In this document: in pieces, positions 43,512 to 54,582 of the stretch
How the letters are laid out: every line of letters begins with the position of its first letter
Position numbering within the stretch: position 1 is the stretch's first letter
DNA from: Echinicola rosea
GTDB lineage: Bacteria; Bacteroidota; Bacteroidia; Cytophagales; Cyclobacteriaceae
Reading direction: 5' to 3'
Assembly: GCF_005281475.1 (NCBI RefSeq)
Contig: NZ_CP040106.1
Coordinates: 2,012,501 to 2,076,500, forward strand
Length of the DNA: 64,000 nucleotides
The notes under the pieces: generated by a model
The model's input: only the letters and a program-made list of their open reading frames with translations
Told to the model about the DNA's origin: nothing
The model's database searches: none
Position numbers and translations under genes: made by a program

Positions 43512-44510
43512 TTATCTAATTGAAACTCCTAATCCTATATTCACGGTGTTAAACTCTTGGAAAGTATAGTCTCCATTGAGGAAGATCGGGCCAAACTTGA
43601 GTCTGGCTCCTAATGTTCCCATGGCGCCTTTAGCTTCATAATTTAATTTTACGGGATCAGTGAACGACTCAGAAGTGCCATTGATCTCATACGTTCCGAG
43701 CATGTTGTAATCGGATGATCCCGAATTATACCCGATCGCTCCATAGACTGTCAGGATAGCGATTTTCTTACTGACCAATCCTTGGACAGTCCATGTTTCT
43801 ACGTTCATAGAGGCCACTTGGCCTTGGACTTCGTCGATATGGTACCTGGCATCCAGAGAATTGTAGGCGACCAACACCGAGAAATCTACGGGGATAATGT
43901 TTATTCCTTCAAAATACTGTTTGAGGTCGTGCTTCACGCCAATTCCCCACTGGGAAACCTCCGTATCTTCAATCGTAGTCTTTGGGATAAATCTCCCGAT
44001 GACTTCAAATCCCGCAGGCAATCCCACCGCTCCTTGGATGAGTGGAGCAGGGACATATTTTACGGGAATGTCGATCCCTGGTGGGATATCAGCAGTTGCC
44101 AATGTCATTTCAGTTTCTTTGTCAAAAATCTCAAGTGTTCCACCTGTATTGGGATCACCATATAGTGTAGGAAGCTGCACAGGGCTACCATTTGCGCCTA
44201 CTACGCGGATTTTTTCAAATTCAGCAGGGTTAAAGGTGAATGTTTCATACCGGGAAGGGACAGCAGCACCACTGACCGCAAACTTCAAGTCAAATCCCAG
44301 TACCCCGTGGGGTTTGGCCGTTTGAGACCAGCCGGATCCCATGCTGTATATAAAGCCTTTTGCCGCAGGTTCTACATAGTATCCCATGTAGGTGTTCAGG
44401 TCATTTAATCCTGCCTTTAAGATTTCTTCCACATTGACGTTGCCTTGTGCCAAGGCAGATGATCCGTTGAAAATCAATCCTGCTAAACAAAAATATAATA
44501 ATTTTTTCAT
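43512..44510 (-). CDS. DUF6588 family outer-membrane protein
   Basis: The 332-residue protein has a clear signal peptide (MKKLLYFCLAGLIFNGSSALAQ). The mature part is rich in alternating beta strands, begins with LNDLNTYMGYYVEPAAKGFIYSMGSGWSQTAKPHGVLGFDLKFAV and ends with FLNGDYTFQEFNTVNIGLGVSIR with a terminal basic residue. This resembles the DUF6588 family, predicted outer-membrane barrels of unknown function in Bacteroidota. It leads an operon with the phosphatase and the kinase. Confidence 0.82.
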   Translation of the reverse strand: MKKLLYFCLAGLIFNGSSALAQGNVNVEEILKAGLNDLNTYMGYYVEPAAKGFIYSMGSGWSQTAKPHGVLGFDLKFAVSGAAVPSRYETFTFNPAEFEKIRVVGANGSPVQLPTLYGDPNTGGTLEIFDKETEMTLATADIPPGIDIPVKYVPAPLIQGAVGLPAGFEVIGRFIPKTTIEDTEVSQWGIGVKHDLKQYFEGINIIPVDFSVLVAYNSLDARYHIDEVQGQVASMNVETWTVQGLVSKKIAILTVYGAIGYNSGSSDYNMLGTYEINGTSESFTDPVKLNYEAKGAMGTLGARLKFGPIFLNGDYTFQEFNTVNIGLGVSIR

Positions 44511-44592
44511 CAGGTCAGTTGGTTTTAGAGATTAAAGGTAATGAAATTTAGAGTAAACTCTCCAAGGTAGAAACGACGGAAAGAAATAATTT

Positions 44593-44622
44593 TTGCATTT
44601 TCCCATAACTTTCTTAGTTTTG
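44593..44622 (+). promoter_or_regulatory. Bacteroidota-type promoter of the PerR-like gene
   Basis: TTG (44593-44595) and TAGTTTTG (44615-44622) have a 19-base spacer. Transcription should begin about 44629, some 30 bases before the ATG. Confidence 0.72.
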
Positions 44623-44636
44623 CGGAACTATTACTA

Positions 44637-44652
44637 GATAATAATCATTCTC
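44637..44652. promoter_or_regulatory. Fur/PerR-type operator
   Basis: GATAATAATCATTCTC resembles the known Fur/PerR boxes (compare GATAATGATAATCATTATC) and lies just after the predicted start of transcription and 8 bases before the ATG. A repressor bound here would block transcription, so self-control by the PerR-like protein is likely. Confidence 0.55.
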
Positions 44653-44660
44653 AACAAGGA

Positions 44661-45074
44661 ATGGATACGGAAGCGATAAAAGAAAAAATAGGACAAGGTG
44701 GACTGAAATTCACCCATCAGCGAATGGTGATCTATGAGGCGGTATCGAAGACCCATAATCATCCGACGGCTGAATGGGTGTATGAGCAAGTCCATAAACA
44801 GAATCCATCCATTTCGTTGGGGACCGTATATAAGACCTTGGATACCTTTGTGAATGCCAATATCATTCAAAAGTTTATAGACAATAACGGTGTGATGCGT
44901 TTTGATGCCATTTTGGAGGCGCACAGCCACCTGTATGACAAGGAAACCAATGAAATCCGGGATTACCGCAACGAAGAACTGGAGAAATTGATCAAGGAAT
45001 TCTTTGACAAAAACGAAATCCGGGACTTTGAAGTGGAGGATATCTCGGTGGTCATCAAGGGCCACAACAAGTAA
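44661..45074 (+). CDS. Fur-family regulator, PerR-like
   Basis: The 137-residue protein has a winged-helix DNA-binding part (KFTHQRMVIYEAVSKTHNHPTAEWVYEQV, ISLGTVYKTLDTFV) and a dimer domain. His34, Asp82, His88, His90 and Asp101 stand at the positions, with a constant offset of three, of the PerR peroxide-sensing metal site (His37, Asp85, His91, His93, Asp104 in Bacillus subtilis). The Asp at the last place is typical of PerR, while Fur tends to have Glu. There is no cysteine at all, so the usual structural zinc site (CxxC pairs) is missing. It is followed by a peroxiredoxin gene and preceded by an operator-like site. Function as peroxide-responsive repressor is well supported. Confidence 0.88.
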   Translation: MDTEAIKEKIGQGGLKFTHQRMVIYEAVSKTHNHPTAEWVYEQVHKQNPSISLGTVYKTLDTFVNANIIQKFIDNNGVMRFDAILEAHSHLYDKETNEIRDYRNEELEKLIKEFFDKNEIRDFEVEDISVVIKGHNK

Positions 45075-45126
45075 CGATCGAAATCAAATTTTCTAAACAT
45101 AACTAATCAATTTAAACGTAAAAAGT

Positions 45127-45756
45127 ATGTCATTAGTAGGAAAAAAAGCCCCATTATTTAGCGCACCAGCAGTAATCAATGGTGAAGAAATCGTCGAAAA
45201 CTTCTCTTTGGAGCAGTATGTCGGTAAGCAAGAAGTGATCTTCTATTTCTATCCAAAAGATTTCACTTTTGTGTGTCCTACTGAGATCCTGGCTTTCCAA
45301 GAGAAATTGGCCGAATTCGAAAAAAGAGGCGTAGCCGTAGTAGGTGCTTCTTGCGACACAGAAGAAACCCACCTTGCATGGTTGGCCACTCCTAAGGCTA
45401 ACGGTGGTATCGAAGGGGTTACTTATCCTTTGGTAGCTGATCCAGCTAAAACCATCGCCCATAACTTCGGCGTGTTGGCCGGTGAGTGGAACTATAACGA
45501 AGAAGGTGAATTGATCTATGAAGGTGCTCCAGTGGCATTCAGAGGATCATTCCTAATCGATAAAGAAGGCGTGGTAAGACACGAAACCATCAATGACCTT
45601 CCGCTTGGAAGAAACATCGACGAGATGATCAGATTGGTAGATGCCCTTCATCACGTAGAAAAGCACGGTGAGGTATGCCCTGCCAACTGGGAAGAGGGTA
45701 AGGAAGCCATGAAAGCGACCAAAGAAGGTGTATCTGAATACCTTGCGAAAAACTAA
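45127..45756 (+). CDS. 2-Cys peroxiredoxin, AhpC/Prx1 type
   Basis: The 209-residue protein has the peroxidatic Cys in FYPKDFTFVCPTEILAF (Cys near residue 51), the DTEETHLAWL segment and the resolving Cys in EKHGEVCPANW. The YLAKN tail suggests the typical, sensitive Prx1/AhpC form. It reduces hydrogen peroxide and organic peroxides. It lies 52 bases after the PerR-like gene on the same strand and ends with a strong terminator, so the two genes are likely co-expressed in the peroxide response. No AhpF follows, so electrons must come from elsewhere, for example thioredoxin. Confidence 0.95.
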   Translation: MSLVGKKAPLFSAPAVINGEEIVENFSLEQYVGKQEVIFYFYPKDFTFVCPTEILAFQEKLAEFEKRGVAVVGASCDTEETHLAWLATPKANGGIEGVTYPLVADPAKTIAHNFGVLAGEWNYNEEGELIYEGAPVAFRGSFLIDKEGVVRHETINDLPLGRNIDEMIRLVDALHHVEKHGEVCPANWEEGKEAMKATKEGVSEYLAKN

Positions 45757-45782
45757 TCATTGCTGAATGCAGCAACTATTTT

Positions 45783-45814
45783 AAAGCCCTGGAGAAATTC
45801 AGGGCTTTTTTTAG
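45783..45814 (+). terminator. peroxiredoxin terminator
   Basis: AAAGCCCTG (45783-45791) pairs perfectly with CAGGGCTTT (45800-45808) and runs into TTTTT. Confidence 0.92.
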
Positions 45815-45852
45815 TTTTTTAGCCACAAAGACACTGCAGTATCAAGGGGGGA

Positions 45853-46262
45853 TCAATGCCGTTTAGTTAGTATGTACCTGGAAATATTGGTTCTATTGTT
45901 TTTCTGCTAAATTCTAAGATGGTTTTCATCTCTTTACCTTTGTCACTTTTTGCTTCAGGTCAAAAAAGTAACCAAAAAACCCCGCCGCTACGCCACGGCG
46001 CACAGGTGTGCAGCTATTTGCCTAAAATTAAAACCTTCCCTCATGCAGGCAAACTCCTCCTTTTCTAGCAGCCAACATTCTTTTTGGCTAGTATTTCGTC
46101 AAACAAGCCTGCCTTCTTGCCCACCCGCTTTTTAATTTCTTAACGCCCAATACCTGCAAGGCGGATCCATTTTGTACATGTTTAAAAAGGCCATGGATTA
46201 AAATAATAACGCTCTCAATGGACGATCCGTATTGGAAAATCTTCTTAACTAAACGGCATTGA
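45853..46262. repeat. dispersed repeat R1, copy 3, with 17-bp inverted ends
   Basis: The 410-bp element is bounded by perfect 17-bp inverted repeats, TCAATGCCGTTTAGTTA (45853-45869) and TAACTAAACGGCATTGA (46246-46262). Its body (to about 46165) matches copy 1 (2180-2533) closely and copy 2 more weakly. A hairpin GTCACTTTTT / AAAAAGTAAC lies near 45942-45972. No transposase is present, so it looks like a MITE or a large palindromic repeat. The short frame inside (45950-46135) is repeat-derived. Confidence 0.82.
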
Positions 46263-46540
46263 AGCGGGGCTTATCTTACTTTTTCAAGCGTCAGGATTAG
46301 CTTTTCATAGGAATATGCAAAGTGTATTACCAATTGAAAAATTCAAATTACGTGGTTCTGCAGCACAGCTGTCGGGGCAACAGTTTCACAAGCACCTTGG
46401 TGTCTTTTAGCGTTTTTGTGACTTTTTATTGAAAAGTGCAATCATAAATTCTCCTAATGAGCAATTTGGTGGATTACAGGCTTGATCAGAAAACTGCTGT
46501 CCGTATAAGGTCGTTTACCTGCTTCTTGCTATTTTTGGGT
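46263..46540. other. region between R1 copy 3 and kdtA
   Basis: No gene or clear regulatory site is seen. The kdtA frame runs in from 46457 but this upstream part is not like the family. The promoter for kdtA should lie here. Confidence 0.35.
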
Positions 46541-47806
46541 ATGAAGGTACTGTATGATTTTTCGGTTTGGGCTTTTTCAGGCGTACTGAAGATGGCCAGT
46601 GGAGGGGATTCTAAATTGGCCAGGCTGGTAAAGGGCAGGAAGCCTGTTTTTGATCAGGTGACAGCTTTCAGGAAGAATTTTTCTGGCGAAGTAGCGTGGT
46701 TTCACGTGGCCTCGTTGGGCGAATACGAACAAGCGAAGCCTGTCATTGCCAAGTTAAAGCAAGCGTGTCCGGCGATGGCGGTCTTGGTGACTTTTTTCAG
46801 TCCCAGTGGTTATGAAAATGTCATAAAAAAAAACCAGCCAAATGTGGATGGGGTGACTTACCTGCCTTTTGATACAGAAGGGAATGCCAAGCAGTTTTTG
46901 ACCTTGGTGAAGCCTTCTGTAGTGTTTTTTGTGAAGTATGACCTATGGGCCAATTTTATCTTTGAAGCCAAGAAAAGGAATGTACCGTTGTTCTTGTTTT
47001 CAGCATCACTACGAAAAGAACAGGTTTATTTTCAGTTTTATGGAGGGTTTTTCAGAAAGGTCTTGAAGTGCTTTGACCATATTTACACCCAAAATGTCCA
47101 AACGCAGCAACTGTTGAAGAAAATTGGGATTCCCCAGGCTACCGTGACAGGAGATACCCGTTATGACAATGTCCAGTCCATTAGCCAATCACCAAAAGTG
47201 TTTCCTGAAATCGAAGCACTTTTCAAGGATAAGAAAGTGATGGTAGTAGGAAGTGCCTGGCAAGAAGACATGGATGTGCTCTTGCCTTTCATAAATAGCC
47301 ATGCCGATTATCATTATATCATTGCGCCACATGATATTGATGTGGGGCAAATAGCCGGCTGGCAAAAGCAAATCAAACACCAATCAATCAGGTATTCTGA
47401 ATTGGCCGATAATCCCTCGAAAGACATCAACGTGCTCTTTATCGATAACATTGGCATGCTGTCTTCTCTATACCAGTATGCCAGGGCTGCCTATGTGGGC
47501 GGAGCATTTGGTAAAGGCCTGCATAATATTTTGGAACCCTTGGCTTTTCATATCCCGGTCCTTTTTGGCAAGCTCAGGAAGGTGAGTAAATTTCCTGAAG
47601 CGGGGATTAGCCAGCAATACGGCTGTGGCTTTGAGGTGGAGAATGCCGAAGCATTTGAAAAAATAGTCTTAGCTTTGGACGAAAAGGAAACCTACACAAA
47701 AGCTGTGGCTGCGGCCGAACAACTGGTCAGGGACAACCTGGGCAGCGCGGATAAAATCATCAAAGGGGTATTAAATAACGTCCAATGGAACAAAAAGGAA
47801 GGGTAA
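46541..47806 (+). CDS. kdtA: 3-deoxy-D-manno-octulosonic acid transferase
   Basis: The protein has 421 residues from ATG 46541 (MKVLYDFSVWAFSGVLKMAS); a start at 46457 would add 28 atypical residues. It matches KdtA/WaaA: FHVASLGEYEQAKPVIAKLK (with the conserved acidic residue), VTFFSPSGYENVIKK, FVKYDLWANFIFEAKKRNVPLFLFSASLRK, the C-terminal donor-site blocks PHD and YVGGAFGKGLHNILEPLAF. It adds Kdo to lipid A, an inner-membrane step in LPS synthesis. Its end overlaps the rsgA start by 22 bases. Confidence 0.92.
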   Translation: MKVLYDFSVWAFSGVLKMASGGDSKLARLVKGRKPVFDQVTAFRKNFSGEVAWFHVASLGEYEQAKPVIAKLKQACPAMAVLVTFFSPSGYENVIKKNQPNVDGVTYLPFDTEGNAKQFLTLVKPSVVFFVKYDLWANFIFEAKKRNVPLFLFSASLRKEQVYFQFYGGFFRKVLKCFDHIYTQNVQTQQLLKKIGIPQATVTGDTRYDNVQSISQSPKVFPEIEALFKDKKVMVVGSAWQEDMDVLLPFINSHADYHYIIAPHDIDVGQIAGWQKQIKHQSIRYSELADNPSKDINVLFIDNIGMLSSLYQYARAAYVGGAFGKGLHNILEPLAFHIPVLFGKLRKVSKFPEAGISQQYGCGFEVENAEAFEKIVLALDEKETYTKAVAAAEQLVRDNLGSADKIIKGVLNNVQWNKKEG

Positions 47807-48714
47807 TAAAATCCACAGGCAGTTGGTATGAAGTAGAAACAGATGCCGGTCTGGTGAAAGCCCGTTTGAGGGGCAAGTTTAAGCAGGACGATCTGAAGCT
47901 TACCAATCCCATTGCGGTGGGTGATTTTGTGCTGTTGGCCAAAGAGGAAAACCAGGAGAGTGCAGTGATTTCAAGCATATTGCCTCGGGAAAACTACATC
48001 ATCCGTAAATCCACCAGGAAGCATAACTTTTCGCATATCCTGGCCTCCAATATTGATCAGGCATTTTTGGTGGTGACGCTGAGGCAGCCGCGGACTTCAT
48101 TGGGATTTATCGATCGGTTTATTGTGAGTACGGAGAGTTTCAGGATTCCGACGACGATTGTGATAAACAAGATGGACCTTATTAATAAAGAGAAGGATAA
48201 GGAGTTTCTTCAGGATATCCGTGAGATTTATGAGCCATTGGGTTACCCTGTATTGGAGATATCTACCCTCAATGATGAAGGACTCAAGGGGAGGTTTATG
48301 CCCAGTTTGGAAGGCAAGTCCACCTTGCTCAGTGGACATTCTGGCGTGGGGAAGTCCTCTTTGCTCAATAAGGTCGTTCCTGAAGCTTCTCAGTCCACCA
48401 AGGAGATCTCCTCTTTCACCTCAAAAGGAGTGCATACCACTACTTTTGCAGAAATGTTTCCGCTGGCTGGAGGAGGCTACTTGATCGACACTCCCGGGAT
48501 CAAGGAATTTGGAATTTTGGATATTGACGACCAAGAACTTTCGCACTATTTTGTGGAGATGAGGAAGTACCTCGGGCAGTGCAAGTACAATAATTGCAAA
48601 CACATCAATGAACCTGGGTGCAAGGTTTTGGAGGTGCTGGAGGAAGGGTATATTCATCCCTATCGCTATGACAGCTATGTGAAGATTTTGAATGAAGAGG
48701 ATACTTTCAGATAA
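47785..48714 (+). CDS. rsgA: ribosome small-subunit-dependent GTPase A
   Basis: The 309-residue protein has an N-terminal OB fold (GRVIKSTGSWYEVETDAGLVKARLRGK) and a circularly permuted GTPase domain. G4 INKMDL comes first, then G1 SGHSGVGKSSLLN, the TKEIS/TTTFAE segment and G3 DTPGIKEFG. A zinc-binding end CKYNNCKHINEPGC follows. RsgA helps the 30S subunit mature. It is translationally linked to kdtA. Confidence 0.95.
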   Translation: MEQKGRVIKSTGSWYEVETDAGLVKARLRGKFKQDDLKLTNPIAVGDFVLLAKEENQESAVISSILPRENYIIRKSTRKHNFSHILASNIDQAFLVVTLRQPRTSLGFIDRFIVSTESFRIPTTIVINKMDLINKEKDKEFLQDIREIYEPLGYPVLEISTLNDEGLKGRFMPSLEGKSTLLSGHSGVGKSSLLNKVVPEASQSTKEISSFTSKGVHTTTFAEMFPLAGGGYLIDTPGIKEFGILDIDDQELSHYFVEMRKYLGQCKYNNCKHINEPGCKVLEVLEEGYIHPYRYDSYVKILNEEDTFR

Positions 48715-48837
48715 AAACAAAACCCTGATTTCTACTTTGGTCAAAACCCTAAATCTTTCAATTTTCAAATGTTTAATCTTTGAATCCATTTCCAATTGAA
48801 GTAATTTTCGCAGGCAAAAACGATTGATAAGATCATC

Positions 48838-49341
48838 ATGAGTGAGATAAAGACATTAGTACTGAACCATAAGCAAATCCATCAAAAGATCGTAAGGATC
48901 GCCTATGAAATTTATGAAAGGAACGCTGGCGAGCAGGCATTGGTCTTTGCAGGTGTGACAGGGATGGGCAGCGTGTTGGCGGGGATATTGGCCGATAAGG
49001 TCAGGGAGATTTCCCCATTGGCAATACAGCAGATTGAGGTTTCCTTGGATAAATTTACCAAAGAGCAGCCTGAAATCACGGTAAGTCCTGCGGTGGATTT
49101 GACCGATCAGTGCCTTGTGATCATAGACGATGTGCTGAACTCCGGCCGTACGCTTACCTATGTGATGGAGCCTTTTGTGAAGTATGCTGTCAAGCAGATT
49201 GAGATTGCTGTTTTGGTCAATCGGAGTCACAAGAAATTCCCGGTATCCGCTGATTATACAGGTTATGAACTGGCCACCACATTAAGTGAAAATATAGAGG
49301 TGCACTTGGATGACCACGATTCGACTGTTTATCTTCAATAG
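48838..49341 (+). CDS. phosphoribosyltransferase, PyrR-like
   Basis: The 167-residue protein has a type I phosphoribosyltransferase fold with the PRPP loop LVIIDDVLNSGRTLTYVMEPF near residue 105 and an N-terminal helix region IRIAYEIYE-like (KIVRIAYEIYERNAGEQ). Length and motifs resemble PyrR (uracil phosphoribosyltransferase and pyr attenuator). Nothing in the flanks shows a pyr attenuator, so it may act on another base. It lies about 120 bases after rsgA and ahead of panB. Confidence 0.78.
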   Translation: MSEIKTLVLNHKQIHQKIVRIAYEIYERNAGEQALVFAGVTGMGSVLAGILADKVREISPLAIQQIEVSLDKFTKEQPEITVSPAVDLTDQCLVIIDDVLNSGRTLTYVMEPFVKYAVKQIEIAVLVNRSHKKFPVSADYTGYELATTLSENIEVHLDDHDSTVYLQ

Positions 49342-49396
49342 GCCATTACCAAAACCATATATTCGATACTAAAACCACGTAATATTCCCAAAAATC

Positions 49397-50218
49397 ATGT
49401 CCGTACACCAGTCCTCCAATGTCAAGAGAATTACGACCCACGTCTTACAGGAAATGAAGACACGCGGTGAAAAAATTTCCATGTTGACCGCTTATGATTT
49501 TTCGATGGCGGGGATTTTGGATGGTGCCGGATTGGATATCATTTTGGTGGGGGATTCCGCTTCCAATGTCATGGCGGGACATGAAACCACATTGCCCATC
49601 ACGCTGGATCAGATGATCTATCACGCTTCTTCTGTAGTGCGTGCAGTAAAACGAGCATTGGTCGTGGTGGACATTCCCTTTGGTTCCTATCAGGGCAACT
49701 CCTCCGAGGCACTTCGATCTGCGATCAGGATTATGAAAGAATCAGGAGCACATGCGGTGAAAGTAGAAGGAGGAGCTGAGATCAAGGAGTCAGTCGTACG
49801 GATATTGAGTGCAGGTGTGCCGGTGATGGGGCATTTGGGGCTTACACCACAGTCCATTTATAAGTTCGGTACTTATACGGTAAGGGCAAAAGAGGAAGAT
49901 GAAGCGACTAAATTGATTGCTGACGCCAAGGTGTTGGAGGAATGTGGCTGTTTTGCGATCACGCTGGAGAAGATTCCTGCGCAGCTCGCCAAAAAAGTGG
50001 CCGAAACAGTATCCATACCGGTCATTGGGATAGGAGCGGGACCTTATGTGGATGGCCAAGTGCTTGTGGTACATGACATGCTGGGGATTACCCAAGAGTT
50101 TAAGCCGCGTTTTTTAAGGCAGTATGCTGATTTACGCGGTATCATGACAGAAGCCGTGGAAGGCTATATCAAGGACGTCAAAGCAAATGACTTTCCGAAC
50201 GAGAAGGAGAGTTATTGA
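49397..50218 (+). CDS. panB: 3-methyl-2-oxobutanoate hydroxymethyltransferase
   Basis: The 273-residue barrel enzyme has the PanB blocks [83 protein letters not shown] and [22 protein letters not shown]. It makes ketopantoate for pantothenate and CoA. It is the last gene of a forward run and converges with a small minus-strand gene. Confidence 0.95.
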   Translation: MSVHQSSNVKRITTHVLQEMKTRGEKISMLTAYDFSMAGILDGAGLDIILVGDSASNVMAGHETTLPITLDQMIYHASSVVRAVKRALVVVDIPFGSYQGNSSEALRSAIRIMKESGAHAVKVEGGAEIKESVVRILSAGVPVMGHLGLTPQSIYKFGTYTVRAKEEDEATKLIADAKVLEECGCFAITLEKIPAQLAKKVAETVSIPVIGIGAGPYVDGQVLVVHDMLGITQEFKPRFLRQYADLRGIMTEAVEGYIKDVKANDFPNEKESY

Positions 50219-50233
50219 TGGTACTGATGAAGC

Positions 50234-50671
50234 TTAATTTTTGAAACTAGCTATGAAAATTACTGGATTTGCCTCTCCTTCTGAGGGACATAGACGCTCA
50301 TTTTTCGGGATTTTATCTTTATTAAGTTGATAGAATGCCTGGAGTTCTTCTGCCGTATGGTAATACCATGCATATTGTTGGTTTGCCCCGGAAAAACTTA
50401 TGGTTGATGGCGAGAGAAACAAATCATTTTGAAATTCTTTTAGTACATGACCTTTCTGGTGTTTCCAATCGATCAAAAGGTAACGTTGGACCTGATGGTG
50501 CTTGATTTGAAAAATTAAATTTCCAGAAGGAAGCTGAATGCCATTTCTAATGTTAGAATACCCCTTAAAGGAATTGAAGGAATGTAGCTTTTCTAATGGA
50601 TCCTTTACCTGTCCAAATGTTTCTATAGGATAAAATTGACAGATCAGCAGGGTCAAAAGAATATGTCGCAT
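50234..50671 (-). CDS. small exported protein, function unknown
   Basis: The 145-residue protein has a signal peptide (MRHILLTLLICQFYPIETFG, cleaved near GQ). The rest is beta-rich with no cysteine besides that in the signal and one near the end (NERLCPSE), and contains FKGYSNIRNGIQLPSGNLIFQIKHHQVQRYLLIDW. I recognise no family. Convergent with panB and preceded by an AT-rich region, it has no partner gene. Confidence 0.7.
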   Translation of the reverse strand: MRHILLTLLICQFYPIETFGQVKDPLEKLHSFNSFKGYSNIRNGIQLPSGNLIFQIKHHQVQRYLLIDWKHQKGHVLKEFQNDLFLSPSTISFSGANQQYAWYYHTAEELQAFYQLNKDKIPKNERLCPSEGEANPVIFIASFKN

Positions 50672-53236
<2,565 letters not shown>

Positions 53237-53253
53237 TGCTTGACTGATATTTG

Positions 53254-53298
53254 ACAAATGTAAAAAGGGCTCCATTTTGGAGCCCTTTTTACATTTGT
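53254..53298. terminator. two-way terminator between icd and the DUF1080 gene
   Basis: A perfect 21-bp stem (53254-53274 with 53278-53298) and a 3-base TTT loop include AAAAAGGGCTCC / GGAGCCCTTTTT. With an A-run before and a T-run after the GC core, it can end transcription from both sides. It lies 17 bases after the icd stop and 22 bases before the DUF1080 stop. Confidence 0.95.
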
Positions 53299-53319
53299 AA
53301 ACAATTGACTGAGTGTTTT

Positions 53320-54078
53320 CTACAACTCCTTGATCATAATATTCTTAAACCAGATGTTGTTTCCATGGTCTTGCAGGGCGATTTTGCCTTTTTGGTATTG
53401 GCCAAAGCCTTCCGTGTTTTTGAATTTACTATTGGCAATAAGTTCCTTCCAGCTATCGTCCCAAAGCGTGGTTTCAACTGTTTTTACGCCATTTAGGATA
53501 AAGGTTAACTTACCTTGGTCGATGATGATTTCGGAGGTGTTCCATTCGCCAACAGGATTTTCAGCTTCCTCAGTAGCTTTGATCAGGTCGTAAAGGTCAC
53601 CTGTACGGTGTTTTTCGATTTTGCCATCGGGATGACCGTCGTTGTCCAGCAGTTGGTATTCAGGCCCAGTATTCCAGGAATGTTTATATTTATCCAGTTC
53701 CTGTACCAAAAATATGATGCCGCTGTTCCCGTTTTCAGATATCTTCCAATCCAGTTTCAAGTGGAAGTTATCATAGGCCTTTTCAGTAACGATATCTCCG
53801 CCACCATTTACTTGCCAGTTTTCTTTATTGGAAGCGTCCAGATAGAGCACGCCATCCTCCACTTTCCAAGCAGGACCCACGGTTTCTTTATTATAGGTGG
53901 TCCATCCGTCGAGGTTTTGGCCATTGAAAAGCTTGGTCCATTCTCCCTTGGAGGATGTTTCAGTTTTTAGCGCTACTTCTTCTTTGACGGATTCGTTTTC
54001 AGTGTTTCCGTTCTCAGCAGAACCACATGCTGCGGCCATAAGGCTGATTACAGATAGGGATAATATCGTTTTTTTCAT
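53320..54078 (-). CDS. DUF1080 lipoprotein, 3-keto-glycoside hydrolase/hydratase-like
   Basis: The protein has 252 residues from ATG 54078 (MKKTILSLSVISLMAAACGS, lipobox before Cys). The DUF1080 (3-keto-disaccharide hydrolase) domain follows: WTKLFNGQNLDGWTTYN, FHLKLDWKISENGNSGIIFLVQE, GPEYQLLDNDGHPDG, DLYDLIKATEEAENPVGEWNTSEIIIDQG and a final ALQDHGNNIWFKNIMIKEL. Proteins of this family act on 3-keto glycosides in the periplasm, as hydrolase or as hydratase of the enol product. It lies last in a minus-strand set with a cytochrome c, a TIM-barrel protein and a Gfo/Idh oxidoreductase. Confidence 0.9.
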   Translation of the reverse strand: MKKTILSLSVISLMAAACGSAENGNTENESVKEEVALKTETSSKGEWTKLFNGQNLDGWTTYNKETVGPAWKVEDGVLYLDASNKENWQVNGGGDIVTEKAYDNFHLKLDWKISENGNSGIIFLVQELDKYKHSWNTGPEYQLLDNDGHPDGKIEKHRTGDLYDLIKATEEAENPVGEWNTSEIIIDQGKLTFILNGVKTVETTLWDDSWKELIANSKFKNTEGFGQYQKGKIALQDHGNNIWFKNIMIKEL

Positions 54079-54129
54079 AGAAATTAATTTATAAAAGAGG
54101 TATGTCAAAGTCCCCTTTAAGGTTTAGGG

Positions 54130-54555
54130 TTATTTCTTGAGCATTAGGACGTATTTCACCATTTTCTTGGCATCGTCTTCAGAAAGGCCCGGGTGAGCAG
54201 GCATGGGGACTTGTCCCCAAACCCCGTTATTTCCTTCGATTACTCTTTTGGCAAGGGTCTCGATGTTTTCGTCGGTGCTTTCATATTTTTCGGCCACATC
54301 TTTATAGGCGGGACCTACGATTTTTCTTTCCACCATATGGCAGCTAGGGCAGTCAGACTCCTTTACCAAGGCCAGGCCATCGACATAATCGGGATTGTCT
54401 TTGTACATTTCGTCAAAGCTCATGTCCTTTTTAGGGGCTGCTGTTTCAGTTGTTGCCGTCGTTTCTTCTGATTTTGTGTCTGACCCACCGCCACAAGCGT
54501 AGGCCACTCCTGCAAGTGCGATAGCACCTGCGCTGGCTAATTTACTTAAGTTCAT
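54130..54555 (-). CDS. c-type cytochrome lipoprotein, single haem
   Basis: The 141-residue protein has a lipoprotein-like start (SAGAIALAGVAYAC) and a spacer rich in Thr and Glu. One haem site CPSCH follows, with Met ligands likely in VPMPAHPGLSEDDAKKMVKYVLML. It is a small class I cytochrome c tethered in the periplasm. Beside the GMC/subunit 3 dehydrogenase genes of this cluster it is the obvious electron acceptor. It lies 52 bases upstream of the DUF1080 start. Confidence 0.9.
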   Translation of the reverse strand: MNLSKLASAGAIALAGVAYACGGGSDTKSEETTATTETAAPKKDMSFDEMYKDNPDYVDGLALVKESDCPSCHMVERKIVGPAYKDVAEKYESTDENIETLAKRVIEGNNGVWGQVPMPAHPGLSEDDAKKMVKYVLMLKK

Positions 54556-54582
54556 TGGTTCTATAGGTTTGTTTGTATTTAA

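Noticed and set aside
45822..46425. Weakly similar AGCCACAAAGACACTG and GTGTCTTTTAGCGTTTTTGTGAC flanking R1 copy 3 in opposite orientation
   Set aside because: Similarity is loose and such GCCACAAAG-type sequences are common between Bacteroidota genes; not enough to extend the element.
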